Below are positions 44,593 through 54,998 of a stretch of 64,000 bases of DNA, in pieces. The stretch is from the NCBI GenBank assembly GCA_020725645.1, contig DYEQ01000031.1:62001-126000 (forward strand), in the 5' to 3' direction. Both the position numbers and the translations under genes were made by a program. This stretch comes from Candidatus Fermentithermobacillaceae bacterium (GTDB lineage: Bacteria; Bacillota; Sulfobacillia; Fermentithermobacillales; DUSS01). Numbering within the stretch: the first letter of the stretch is position 1; every line of letters begins with the position of its first letter. Under the pieces are notes generated by a model. It saw only the letters and a list, made by a program, of their open reading frames with translations, was not told the origin of the DNA and did not search any database.

Positions 44593-45771
44593 TCATCCTT
44601 CCAGTATCTTAACGCCCGGAAGCTCTTTACCTTCGAGAAACTCCAAGGATGCACCGCCTCCCGTCGATACGTGACCGATTTTCGAAGAGAGGCCCGCCAT
44701 TTCCAGCGCAGCTACCGAATCTCCGCCTCCCACGACGGTAAAACCGTTTACGTCCGCCACCGCCGCGGCGATCTCGAGCGTTCCTCCGCGGAACGGTTCT
44801 ACCTCGAACACTCCCATGGGCCCGTTCCAGAAAACGGTTCTGGCCTGCCCGATCTTGGTCGAGAAGAGCTTCCGCGTCCGGGGTCCGATGTCCAGAGCCA
44901 TCATATCGCCGGGGATCTGGTCTTTGGGGACCACGCGAGGAGGTTCGCCAACTTTAGGCGCGGCGGCGATTACGAGATCTTCCGGCAGCAGGAGATCCTT
45001 GCCCTTCTTCGCAGCTTCGGCCATTATCTCCCCGGCCACCGAAACGAAATCCGGCTCGCTGAGGGACTTACCCACCCCCAATCCCTGGGCCAGGAGAAAT
45101 GTGTTGGCCATGCCTCCCCCGATGAGGAGCGCGTCCACCCTGTCGAGGAAATTTCTGAGCACTCCGATCTTGTCCGAGACCTTGGCGCCTCCGATCACAG
45201 CTACGAACGGCCTTTCCGGGCTCTCCAGGAGCTTTTTCAGAGACTCGATCTCCTTTTTCATGAGAAAGCCGGCATAGGCGGGAATGTAGCGAGCTATCCC
45301 TTCGGTCGAGGCGTGCGCCCTGTGAGCTGTGCCGAACGCGTCGTTTACGTAAACATCGGCCAGGCCGGCGAGCTCCTTCGCAAACTCGGGGTCGTTCTCT
45401 TCTTCCTCGGAATGAAAGCGCAGGTTCTCGAGGAGAAGCACTTCACCCGGGCGAAGTGCCTTCGCCATGCTCTTGACCTCGTCGCCGGTGCAGTCCGGCG
45501 CCATCTTAACCGGTCGTGCTAGGAGATTCTCAAGGGTTCGAGCTACAGGCCTGAGGCTCATTTCCGGGACCACCTTGCCCTTGGGCCTGCCCAGATGAGA
45601 TGCGAGGATCAAAGCGGCGCCCCGGTCCAGGAGGTATCTCAGGGTGGGAAGGGAAGCCCGGATACGCGTATCGTCGCGGATGTTCCCGTTTTCATCCAGG
45701 GGTACGTTGTAATCCACCCTTACGAACACGCGCTTTCCTTTTACGTCCAAACCCTCAATGGTTCGCAACAT
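44593..45771 (-). CDS. pgk: Phosphoglycerate kinase
   Basis: Makes ATP and 3-phosphoglycerate from 1,3-bisphosphoglycerate. Conserved parts include KRVFVRVDYNVPLDENGNI, LILASHLGRPKGK, LLLENLRFHSEEEENDPEFAKELA, FVAVIGGAKVSDKIGVL, WNGPMGVFEVEPFRGGT and VVGGGDSVAALEMAGL. 392 residues. It follows gap by 38 bases. Confidence 0.97.
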   Translation of the reverse strand: MLRTIEGLDVKGKRVFVRVDYNVPLDENGNIRDDTRIRASLPTLRYLLDRGAALILASHLGRPKGKVVPEMSLRPVARTLENLLARPVKMAPDCTGDEVKSMAKALRPGEVLLLENLRFHSEEEENDPEFAKELAGLADVYVNDAFGTAHRAHASTEGIARYIPAYAGFLMKKEIESLKKLLESPERPFVAVIGGAKVSDKIGVLRNFLDRVDALLIGGGMANTFLLAQGLGVGKSLSEPDFVSVAGEIMAEAAKKGKDLLLPEDLVIAAAPKVGEPPRVVPKDQIPGDMMALDIGPRTRKLFSTKIGQARTVFWNGPMGVFEVEPFRGGTLEIAAAVADVNGFTVVGGGDSVAALEMAGLSSKIGHVSTGGGASLEFLEGKELPGVKILEG

Positions 45772-45809
45772 AACGGCCCCTCGCTTTCCGTGGAATGGGA
45801 TGGAACCTG

Positions 45810-46916
<1,107 letters not shown>

Positions 46917-48275
46917 TTACTCTTGCCTTCGCCGTCTGGCCGATGGGGGAATCCCAAGCATCTCGCGGTATTTCGCTACGGTTCTTCGGGAAACCTTGAT
47001 ACCCTTCCTTTTGAGGACGTCGGTAATCTCCATATCCGAGAGGGGCTTCTTCGGGTCTTCTTGTTTCACTAATACCTGAATCATACGCCTTACCGAATCG
47101 GACGACACCGGTACATCGGAACTAACCTTGTTTGCGAAAAACACCTTGGCAGGAACTACTCCGAACGGGGTGTCCACGTACTTCCCGGACACCGCCCGGC
47201 TCACGGTGGACTGGTGAATTCCGAGTTCCTCCGCTATATCCTTGAGGGTCATCGGCTTTATCTGTCCGAAACCTCGCTCGAAGAATTCCCGCTGGAGCCT
47301 GACGATGGTTTCCATCACCCTGATCACCGTTCTCCTGCGCTGCTCGATGCTGCGTAGGAGGTTGAGAGCTTCTTTGAGCTTACGCCTGAGAAAAGCGTGG
47401 GTTTCGGGGCAATCCCGGTACTTAAGTAGTCTCCTGTACACCGGGTTCCAGAAGACCCTGGGCAGGTCCTGATCGTTGACGATGACCACGAAGTCGGCAC
47501 CGACTTTTCTTACGGTGATGTCCGGACGGATGTAGGTAATCTCTCCGCCAGAAACCCTTGCGCCGGGCTTGGGGTCCAGACCGGATATGATCTCTCTGGC
47601 TCGGTCCACTTCTTCAAGGCAAACCCCGAGCTTTTTCGCGATCTTCTGCCGCCTACCGGCGGCCAGATCCTCGAGATGAAACTGGACGATGGCCCGGACC
47701 ACACGATCTTGAATGCCCATGGCATCCAGCTGGAGCGCAAGACACTCCCTCAGGTCCCTGGCACCTACCCCGGGAGGATCAAACGTCTGCACCGCTCGAA
47801 GAACCCGTTGCACCATCTTGATCCCGGCACCGGTGGCCCGGGCGAGTTCCTCGAGATCCGCTCTGAGATAGCCGTTATTGTCGATGTTGCCTATGATGTA
47901 TTCGCCGACAGCCCTTTCGCGGGGAGATAAATCCGAAAGACCCAGTTGAACCGCAAGGTGATCTCTGAGAGTTATCTCGTTTGGAGCGTAAGTCTCATAC
48001 GCTCGGGACTCCCTTTCCTCCCGAACCTCGAATGCCGGTTCGTTGAAACCCAGATATTCCGCCCATTCTTCCAGCTCGTCCTTTTCCCGCTCACCGGGCA
48101 GTTCCTCGGGGAGCTCTTCAACTATTTCCAGCAGCGGGTTTTCCTCAACTTGCTGGCGTATGAGGGACGCGAGCTCCTGAGTGTTCATCTGCAGGATAGC
48201 TATAGCTTGCCTGAGCTCGGGCGTCATAACCAGTTTCTGAGTTTGAGTGAACTCCAAACTGTATCCGGCCTTCAT
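46917..48275 (-). CDS. rpoN: RNA polymerase sigma-54 factor
   Basis: Alternative sigma factor that needs AAA+ activators. The N-terminal activator-interaction region reads LEFTQTQKLVMTPELRQAIAILQMNTQELASLIRQQVEENPLLE. The core-binding part has GYLRADLEELARATG and FDPPGVGARDLRECLALQL. A helix-turn-helix DIAEELGIHQSTVSRAVSGKYV follows, and the RpoN box appears as VSRRTVAKYREMLGIP. 452 residues. It lies just upstream of gap on the same strand. No enhancer-binding activator gene is in the window. Confidence 0.96.
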   Translation of the reverse strand: MKAGYSLEFTQTQKLVMTPELRQAIAILQMNTQELASLIRQQVEENPLLEIVEELPEELPGEREKDELEEWAEYLGFNEPAFEVREERESRAYETYAPNEITLRDHLAVQLGLSDLSPRERAVGEYIIGNIDNNGYLRADLEELARATGAGIKMVQRVLRAVQTFDPPGVGARDLRECLALQLDAMGIQDRVVRAIVQFHLEDLAAGRRQKIAKKLGVCLEEVDRAREIISGLDPKPGARVSGGEITYIRPDITVRKVGADFVVIVNDQDLPRVFWNPVYRRLLKYRDCPETHAFLRRKLKEALNLLRSIEQRRRTVIRVMETIVRLQREFFERGFGQIKPMTLKDIAEELGIHQSTVSRAVSGKYVDTPFGVVPAKVFFANKVSSDVPVSSDSVRRMIQVLVKQEDPKKPLSDMEITDVLKRKGIKVSRRTVAKYREMLGIPPSARRRRQE

Positions 48276-48336
48276 ACTCCTCTCCCCATAGATACTATTT
48301 AGAGAGGCATGGACCGTTTTCCTATCGGGCCAAGCG

Positions 48337-49194
48337 TCACAAGCTCATTTTTCTGGTGGTAATATCTACCCTGTGAACGAGTATCCCTGTCAGATACTCG
48401 AGACCCTCCTTTATCCGCTTTTGCACCGCGGCCATGACTTCAAAAGGCCGGTAAGGATAGGCGACCACGATTTCCACGTCGACTATTGCCCCCTCCGGCG
48501 TCGGGAGAACCAGTACCCTCGGCTGCCTCACCACGCCTTCCACTTCCCGGCAGATTCTTGCCGCTATGGCCATCAAAACCGAGTCGGAGATAAAGAACTT
48601 TCCATAGGAGCTCCAGGTGGGCCTCACCACCGATTTCTCTACGTAAACCGGCTTTTTCCCTCGAGAAAGGATGAACATTTCGACGGGATCCACCAGATAC
48701 CCTGAAAAGGTTTTCTTCACCTCAAAAGTAGGCGCCGGGATTACATGTTTTCCCTCAGTTCTTCTGGTGAGAAGTGCTCTCGTGATCTCCTCGGGAGTGG
48801 AAAGCTCGGCGATGTCCAGGTACTCAGAGGGCATCGGAAGGCTGAGCCGCTTACAGATCCGCTCAACCATAGCTTTGGACGTTCCCAGCACCAGGATGCG
48901 CTTGGGCTCGAGCTCGGAAAGAGCTTGCTTGACCTCGAGCGCATGCACGGGGTCGGAGAAAATCGCCCTTCTTACGGCTGCAGGTCTGTTCTCCTCTCTT
49001 TTTGAAGAGTGACCGGCCACGATTCTCGACCCGGATATCAGAAGTCCGTCGTCGATCACGGCGTCGATCTCGAGCTCTTGGGCTATAGCTTGAGCTTTAT
49101 GGGATTTCCCCGTACCGGCCGGACCCACCAGCGCTACAACGCTGGTTGCCCCGTTGCCCGGCCCGGGGTCTAACCGTTCTTCGGTTTCAACCAA
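48337..49194 (-). CDS. P-loop ATPase fused to an Asp23/Gls24-type domain
   Basis: The N-terminal half has VVALVGPAGTGKSHKAQAIAQEL (Walker A) and ELEPKRILVLGTSKAMVERIC. The C-terminal part (SSYGKFFISDSVLMAIAARICREVEGV, then VDVEIVVAYPYRPFEVMAAVQKRIKEGLEYLTGI) matches Asp23/Gls24 envelope-stress proteins. The middle, EMFILSRGKKPVYVEKSVVR, links them. The start is uncertain: the track uses 49317, TTG 49293 has a fine AGGAGG but lies 124 bases inside the TPR gene, and TTG 49194 overlaps less. I chose the last. The role is unknown; it is probably linked to envelope or sporulation physiology. Confidence 0.7.
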   Translation of the reverse strand: MVETEERLDPGPGNGATSVVALVGPAGTGKSHKAQAIAQELEIDAVIDDGLLISGSRIVAGHSSKREENRPAAVRRAIFSDPVHALEVKQALSELEPKRILVLGTSKAMVERICKRLSLPMPSEYLDIAELSTPEEITRALLTRRTEGKHVIPAPTFEVKKTFSGYLVDPVEMFILSRGKKPVYVEKSVVRPTWSSYGKFFISDSVLMAIAARICREVEGVVRQPRVLVLPTPEGAIVDVEIVVAYPYRPFEVMAAVQKRIKEGLEYLTGILVHRVDITTRKMSL

Positions 49195-50594
49195 GGCGCC
49201 CGGAACCCCCTTTTCTCGCTGGTCTCGGGAAGTCGAATCCCCTCGGGCGGCTTGGTTTCCTCCCGTACTAAAGAAGAAACCAAGTTCACGCAAGATCTTT
49301 CCTCCTCGGTCCTGCACGATTTCAGCGCTTTATCCACAAGATCCGGCCATATTACGCGGCTAATGAAAGCGGAGTTAGCAAGGGCAAAGTTAGGATCGAG
49401 TTCCTTGGCCTTCACCCACTCTTCAAGACCCTCCCTGAACTCGCCCCGGCACATCAGAACTGTTCCGCGTAAGAGCCGCCCGGCCGCGAGCTTGGGAAAC
49501 TTCGATACGAATTCATCCGCGTACCTGAGCGAGTCCTCGAGCTTTCCGATCCTGAAACTGAGGTCTCCCAAAGCTAGCAGGGGTTCGGGGGAAGAATGGA
49601 TTTGCTCCCGGATCTTTTTCCACTCCTCCAACGCAGCTTCGAGGTCGCCCGCTTGGATGAAGTGGATGGCGATGTTCTTCCTGGCGGGAATGTAAGAGGG
49701 ATCTCTTTCCAGCACTTCCCTCCATATGGACACCGCTTCTTCCTTGCGACCCTGCTGGTAACGGGCCAACCCCACATTGTACCTGGCCGCCAGGTTTTCG
49801 GGTCTTTTTTCCAGAACTTTCTCCCACAAACTCACTGCCCGGTCCAAATCTCCCTTAAGGGCGTAGACTTCCCCAAGCGTGATAGCGCTGGTGACGGAGT
49901 TGGGTTCAACCTTCAAAGCTTGCTGTAGCGCCTCTACGGCCCTGTCCAGTTTCCTCTGACCGAGATACGCAAGCCCGAGGTTGTAATACAGGCCCGGATT
50001 GGTAGAACCGAGCGCCCGAGCCTTCTCCAGGTAGGCAAGGGCTTTTTCGTACTCTTTCTTGTCAAGGTAGTAAGCCCCGATGTTGTGCAACGCCTGTACG
50101 TTATCCTTCTGGATTTTGAGGAGGTCCTCCCACTCGTGAAGAGCTTCATCCGCCTTGCCCGCGGCCAGGTAAAGTTCGGCTAACTGGGTTCTCACCATAG
50201 GATTGCCCGGCTGGATCTCTTTCGCACGTCTCGTATATTCTAGAGCTTTTTCGAGCTTGCCTTGAGCTGCCAGAACTTTGCCTAAAAAGTACCTGGATTC
50301 GGCGTGGTCCTTATCGAGCTCCGCAGCTTTCTCCCACTGGCGCACCGCTTCGTCCAACTTACCGCTGTCGGCGTATCCGACTCCCAGATAGTACCTGGCC
50401 GTCACGTTCTTGGGGTCTAAAGACACCACCTTCTCCAGAGACGCCAGTCCTTCTTCCAGCCGTCCCCTCTCGAGATACGCAAGGCCGAGCTGGGTGAGCT
50501 TGAGCGTATCCTCCGGCTTTAACCGGACCTCCGCTTGGAGCCTGGAGATGACTTCGTCCAGAGCTTTCTCATCGATTTGTGTATCCTTTCTCAT
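49170..50594 (-). CDS. TPR-repeat protein
   Basis: About 474 residues made almost wholly of tetratricopeptide repeats, some 12 copies from about residue 20 to 420 (e.g. AYLERGRLEEGLASLEKVVSLDPKN, NLGLAYLGQRKLDRAVEALQQALKVEPN). There is no signal peptide or membrane helix, so it is probably a cytoplasmic scaffold. The start is ATG 50594 (MRKDTQIDEKALDE); the track start at 50690 adds an arginine-rich stretch unlike the rest. The 3' end overlaps the ATPase-Asp23 gene, suggesting the two work together. Confidence 0.85.
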   Translation of the reverse strand: MRKDTQIDEKALDEVISRLQAEVRLKPEDTLKLTQLGLAYLERGRLEEGLASLEKVVSLDPKNVTARYYLGVGYADSGKLDEAVRQWEKAAELDKDHAESRYFLGKVLAAQGKLEKALEYTRRAKEIQPGNPMVRTQLAELYLAAGKADEALHEWEDLLKIQKDNVQALHNIGAYYLDKKEYEKALAYLEKARALGSTNPGLYYNLGLAYLGQRKLDRAVEALQQALKVEPNSVTSAITLGEVYALKGDLDRAVSLWEKVLEKRPENLAARYNVGLARYQQGRKEEAVSIWREVLERDPSYIPARKNIAIHFIQAGDLEAALEEWKKIREQIHSSPEPLLALGDLSFRIGKLEDSLRYADEFVSKFPKLAAGRLLRGTVLMCRGEFREGLEEWVKAKELDPNFALANSAFISRVIWPDLVDKALKSCRTEEERSCVNLVSSLVREETKPPEGIRLPETSEKRGFRAPWLKPKNG

Positions 50595-50857
50595 GGCGCC
50601 CCGGCGGCGACGGCCGGCGCGATGCGTCCGGGACCGCCGCCATACCTCCCTTCCGCTATTGGTGGTCTTGACAGACCCCTCTAGAACCATGGTCTAGTTT
50701 CTCGAAAAGACTCCCGGTGACCTTCTTTCGGACCGCACTTATTTTTCGCGCTGGACGGAACAGAGAAACCAGGAAATGCGTCGAAACGTGCGAATATGTA
50801 GTCTAAAGGGAAACGCAGGGGATATCTTATGTATTTCCAGTAATCCGCATATCCGGG

Positions 50858-53056
50858 GTGAATAAGTTGGTTCCTTCGCCGCAGAAACGAGGGGTACGCT
50901 TACATATCTGCATAAAGAGAGTCGTAATCTGTCTTATCCTGTCAGCCTATGTATGGGCCGTGTTTCCGTTCCCTCGAAGTCGCTCCGCCTATGCTCAAGG
51001 TACGGCCTTTCAGGGCTGCCGCGCGATGGTGACAGGAGACGTCGTGAACTTAAGGTCCGGACCCGGGCTCAACTACCAAGTCCTGGGCCAGGTGACTCAG
51101 GGAACTTGGGTGGAGCTAAGGGAAGAAAGAGGCGGTTGGGCGCGGATCGCCTACAGGTCGAAGGAATACTGGATCGCCGGATGGCTCATAGAAACAGACC
51201 TCCAACCGAAGAACCTGGTTGCGGTCGTCGATGCGTCCGTCGTTAATTTGAGAGGGGGTCCGGGAACCGAGTACAGCGTACTTTCCACCGTTAAGAAGGG
51301 CGAACGGTTAAAGGCCCTGGCCAAAAGGGGTGAATGGATAAGGGTCGAACGGTCCGACGGCGTAAAGTGCTGGATTCACTCCGACCTCGTCCGCCTGGAA
51401 TCTGGGGCGACGCCGAGAAAACCGCTACCTCCAATTGATCCCTCGAAAATGCTTGTATATCCCATCGGTAGCCGCGTCACCGTTTGGCAGACGGCCATCA
51501 GGAACGGCGACGTCGTGTCCTATCTCACCTCTTCCAGCCCCGGGCGGTACCTCAGCACGAAAGGCGGCTGGATATGGGTGATGACCGAGTCGGGTGAAAA
51601 GGGCTGGGTACCGGGTTCCGAGGTCCGGCTGGTATCTCCTGAGGACGGTGACGTCTTCTACAAGGTGTCCGACGGCCTTTGGTGTATGGGAAAGTATCAA
51701 AAGTCGGCCATCACGGCGAGCGCGGTTAACGTACGCTCAGGACCCGGAACCAGCTATGCCGTTATCGATCTGGTCCGCAAAGGCGACGTCCTGCTGGTGC
51801 TAGGAAGATCCGGTGACTGGCTCAACGTCATATCCCCCGAAGGAAAAGTGGGGTGGGTAGCTTCATGGCTGACGGGGGGTGTGGAACCTACTTCATGCCC
51901 GTTTTCCGTTACGGTCGAGGCCGGCGAAGCTGTTAGGAGGGTCACGGTGACGGGCGCATTCGATTCCGCCGCAATCCTTCCCGGCCCCGTTGAAAACTCC
52001 ATCTTGGTGAGCACCTCGATCTTCTTCGAAAACAGAGGCACTCTCGGGATAGGTGCTTATGAATTCGACCACATCGAGCTCGCAACATCCGACTTCAAGA
52101 TCGTGTTCAATGAAAAGCCCAGCTATCGCATCACCGAACTCGGGCCAGGCAGGGTCGTACTGGATTTCTCGCCGTCTTTGACTCAGGTAGCTGCCGAACA
52201 AAGGGACGGAAGGGATGTCCTGATCGTTAAGACCCTGGGATATGCCTGGCCCGAGGTAAAGCAACAGGGGGACACGGTGGAGTTCTTCATTCCGGGAGCT
52301 TCTTTCAGCGGCACACCCCCACGGGCATCCGGGCGATTTCTCAAGTCCATCGACATCCGGTCGTCATCGCAGGGAGTTCGCATGATCATGACAAGACAAC
52401 CTGGAACCTCGTTTATCCTGCGAAAGGCTGATAATACACTCGAAGCTCACTTTCTATCCCCCGGACTCAGGGGTAAGGTGATAACGATAGACCCCGGTCA
52501 CGGGGAGACGGACTCGGGCGCGGTCGGTCGCACCGGTCTCAAGGAAGAGACGGTGAACCTGGAGGTCGCCATCAGGCTGAAGAAGCTCCTGGAGGAAGCA
52601 GGTGCCGTGGTTCACATGACGAGGGAAAGGGGAACCGCCGTCACGCCTCCCCATAATTGGAACCCAACTCAGGAGGAGTATGAGGGGGAACTCGCCAAAC
52701 GGGCCGCGTGGAGCCGGTCCAGCGACGCCTTCGTATCCCTTCACTGTGATGCCCACTGGATTTCTGCAGTTAAGGGAACCTCAACTTACTACTCCACCCG
52801 TCCGCTAAATTCATCGAGCTCAGAAAAGCTGTCCGGCGCGATCCAGCGGGAGCTCACGTCGGCATTAGGCAGCGTGGACCGGGGTGTAATGGAGGCGGAT
52901 TTCTTTGTCCTTCGCCATTCCCACTGCCCCGCAGCTCTCGTGGAAATCGGGTTCCTCACCAACCCCGAGGAAGAGGCGCGCCTCAGAGACCCGGCGGTGC
53001 TGGATCGAGCAGCTTTTGGCATATTCCGGGGGCTTGAAGCTTATTTCGGCCGGTGA
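50858..53056 (+). CDS. N-acetylmuramoyl-L-alanine amidase with SH3b and AMIN domains
   Basis: Secreted peptidoglycan hydrolase. The N-terminal signal sequence spans about 16-45 (VVICLILSAYVWAVFPF, cut near AYAQ). Bacterial SH3 domains follow at about 55-115, 125-180 and 280-340 (each with VNLRSGPGLNY or a close match), with a further SH3-like part around 200-260. Then come an AMIN-like domain (about 350-510) and an Amidase_3 domain (about 545-730). Zinc ligands and catalytic residues are visible in ITIDPGHGETDSGAVG, EETVNLEVAIRLKK, FVSLHCDAHW and ALVEIGFLTNPEEE. It stands alone on the plus strand and faces the GH18 gene tail to tail. Confidence 0.92.
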   Translation: MNKLVPSPQKRGVRLHICIKRVVICLILSAYVWAVFPFPRSRSAYAQGTAFQGCRAMVTGDVVNLRSGPGLNYQVLGQVTQGTWVELREERGGWARIAYRSKEYWIAGWLIETDLQPKNLVAVVDASVVNLRGGPGTEYSVLSTVKKGERLKALAKRGEWIRVERSDGVKCWIHSDLVRLESGATPRKPLPPIDPSKMLVYPIGSRVTVWQTAIRNGDVVSYLTSSSPGRYLSTKGGWIWVMTESGEKGWVPGSEVRLVSPEDGDVFYKVSDGLWCMGKYQKSAITASAVNVRSGPGTSYAVIDLVRKGDVLLVLGRSGDWLNVISPEGKVGWVASWLTGGVEPTSCPFSVTVEAGEAVRRVTVTGAFDSAAILPGPVENSILVSTSIFFENRGTLGIGAYEFDHIELATSDFKIVFNEKPSYRITELGPGRVVLDFSPSLTQVAAEQRDGRDVLIVKTLGYAWPEVKQQGDTVEFFIPGASFSGTPPRASGRFLKSIDIRSSSQGVRMIMTRQPGTSFILRKADNTLEAHFLSPGLRGKVITIDPGHGETDSGAVGRTGLKEETVNLEVAIRLKKLLEEAGAVVHMTRERGTAVTPPHNWNPTQEEYEGELAKRAAWSRSSDAFVSLHCDAHWISAVKGTSTYYSTRPLNSSSSEKLSGAIQRELTSALGSVDRGVMEADFFVLRHSHCPAALVEIGFLTNPEEEARLRDPAVLDRAAFGIFRGLEAYFGR

Positions 53057-53071
53057 GCAGGAACCAGCCTG

Positions 53072-54763
53072 TCAACGGACGAACGGCTCGATTACTTTAT
53101 ATATCGAAGGCCTCTCGAAGCCTCTGCGCCAGGCAGCTACTCCTGCAAGACCGTATTTTTCCATAAGGTTCATCCGCATCGTCATGGACTCTTCGTCTTC
53201 CAACCAAAGCTTGTAGGTGACGTCCCCTTCCGTCCTTTGCACGTACCTGAGGCCTGTTTCCGGGTCTCGCTCGGCCTTTATGCCCTTACCGGCAAGCCAC
53301 TGTTCCGCAGCTTCCATACCCAGAGCTTTCGATGAGACCTCGAGCTTGTCACCGGTGCGTCTTTCGATCCAGAGGCGCGTATAAAATGGCACCCCCAAAA
53401 CCATCTTTTCCCGGGGGACTTCTTCCAGGGTCTTCCTTATGCACTCTTCGGTCCAGGGGATGGTGGACACAGGGCCGGCCACCGGCGATCCCCAGGGATA
53501 CTGGTCATAAGCCATGAGGATTACGTAATCGAGAACCTCTGCCAGCTTTTGCCTTTCGTAACATAAGGACCAGTTAGGGCTTTCGGATTTCACCGTCACA
53601 TCCATGCTCACCACAAGCCCTTGTTGGCGCGCCATGGGCACAAGTTCCCTGACAAACTGGGTGAGGTAGCTTGCGTCGGCGTGATAAACGTTTTCAAAAT
53701 CGATGTTTATACCGTCCAGCGAGTAAGCCTTGGCGTACAGAAGGATCTGAGCTATCACCTGGTCCCTGAAGTCGGAATCCCGGATTACGGTTCTTGTCCT
53801 TACCGGGTCGAACCCGTTGGAAAACAACCCCCAAACATGGTACCCGCGGGAGTGCGCCCATCTCACGTAACGGGCATCTGCGGTGTTCCGGACTTCCCCG
53901 GGTGTCTCGGACAGGGAAAACCACGTAGGTGAAACTACGTTGATGCCGGGCATTTCTCCTATGCGCGACGGGTCGGGCGTCCTCCCGTCCACCTGTTCCC
54001 ACACGAGGAAAACCCGGCGCCCCGGTAGCTTGGGCGGTACGTAAGGGGGAATCCCTTCTTTCGCCGGGGGCTCCGCTTCTATTTCTCTCACTCTATCTTC
54101 TTTGAGGTAACCGCAATTGCCCGATGAAGTCTCCACGAGGAGCCAGCCCCCCTTTTTCCCATATATGCTCACGAGATCGCCCAGTCTCATCACTTGCACT
54201 CGTCTCGATAAAAGACTCGGCGCCTGCCGGAGGAAGAAATCTTCTTTGACTTCTCCCCGTCTGGTCCAGACATCCAGGCGCTTCACCAGCACCGTGCGGG
54301 CATCGGTAAAGTAGTGCGCCGTTACCGGGTATATCTCCTGTAATACGCAGGCGGGAATATAAGGCATGGAACCTTCCATGATGACGGGGAATTTCAAATT
54401 CACGGGGTGCTGGTTGACGTAAGCGGTAAGCTCTTCCGTCCGCAGCTTTATGACTTTATCCCTGGTGGTTATAACGAGGACTTCGTTGTCCCAAAACACG
54501 TCAGGGTCGATCTTCTCCCGTATGAAGTCAAAAGGAACGTATACCTCGTCTCTGGATATCACCCCGGGCGTCCTGTACACAATCCCCTCGTAGACAAGCC
54601 AGGGTCTCTCCGGAGCAGATCTTTCCACCCACAGAAACGAAGGAAGCACCACGAGAACGGTCGCGGAAACGCACAGAAGCGCGAGGAGAATTCCAGCCAA
54701 CGGGTCGAGGCGCCTGGACGGGCGGGATCTCAGCGGGAGTCGCGTTCGGATTTCGGGCGACAT
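53072..54763 (-). CDS. Glycoside hydrolase family 18 protein with copper-amine-oxidase-like and SH3 domains
   Basis: Cell-wall enzyme of the YaaH/chitinase-like type. After an N-terminal anchor helix (about 22-47) lies a domain like the copper amine oxidase N-terminus (about 60-160: RDEVYVPFDFIREKI, then MEGSMPYIPACVLQEI). An SH3-like domain follows (about 165-235). The GH18 barrel (about 255-560) has the catalytic motif DGINIDFENV and later VILMAYDQYPWGSP. The 563 residues seem complete. Relatives act on peptidoglycan in spore germination or on chitin-like glycans; which one applies here is unknown. Confidence 0.88.
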   Translation of the reverse strand: MSPEIRTRLPLRSRPSRRLDPLAGILLALLCVSATVLVVLPSFLWVERSAPERPWLVYEGIVYRTPGVISRDEVYVPFDFIREKIDPDVFWDNEVLVITTRDKVIKLRTEELTAYVNQHPVNLKFPVIMEGSMPYIPACVLQEIYPVTAHYFTDARTVLVKRLDVWTRRGEVKEDFFLRQAPSLLSRRVQVMRLGDLVSIYGKKGGWLLVETSSGNCGYLKEDRVREIEAEPPAKEGIPPYVPPKLPGRRVFLVWEQVDGRTPDPSRIGEMPGINVVSPTWFSLSETPGEVRNTADARYVRWAHSRGYHVWGLFSNGFDPVRTRTVIRDSDFRDQVIAQILLYAKAYSLDGINIDFENVYHADASYLTQFVRELVPMARQQGLVVSMDVTVKSESPNWSLCYERQKLAEVLDYVILMAYDQYPWGSPVAGPVSTIPWTEECIRKTLEEVPREKMVLGVPFYTRLWIERRTGDKLEVSSKALGMEAAEQWLAGKGIKAERDPETGLRYVQRTEGDVTYKLWLEDEESMTMRMNLMEKYGLAGVAAWRRGFERPSIYKVIEPFVR

Positions 54764-54895
54764 GGAACACCAGCCTTTCGGTGCGTCTTGGAAGTCGAAC
54801 CGTCCGAGGAAATCAGCTCAGGGTAACGGACCTTTTTACTCTTCGAGATGCCCGAGGCCACTACCTGCGTAGACCCGCAGGAAATTGGCGCCAGG

Positions 54896-54922
54896 AAATA
54901 GAAGCCCCGGCTTTCGCCGGGG
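54896..54922 (-). terminator. Terminator after the dipeptidase gene
   Basis: CCCCGGC-GAAA-GCCGGGG on the minus strand is followed by CTTCTATTTC, about 75 bases downstream of the dipeptidase stop. The stem is seven GC-rich pairs with a GNRA-like loop. Confidence 0.7.
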
Positions 54923-54998
54923 TCCGTTGGTGAGTTGGCTTCTTGTATTTTCTTCGTGCGCCTTCAAACCCGCCCGGGGTCCGTTAAGGGAGCCCGGT

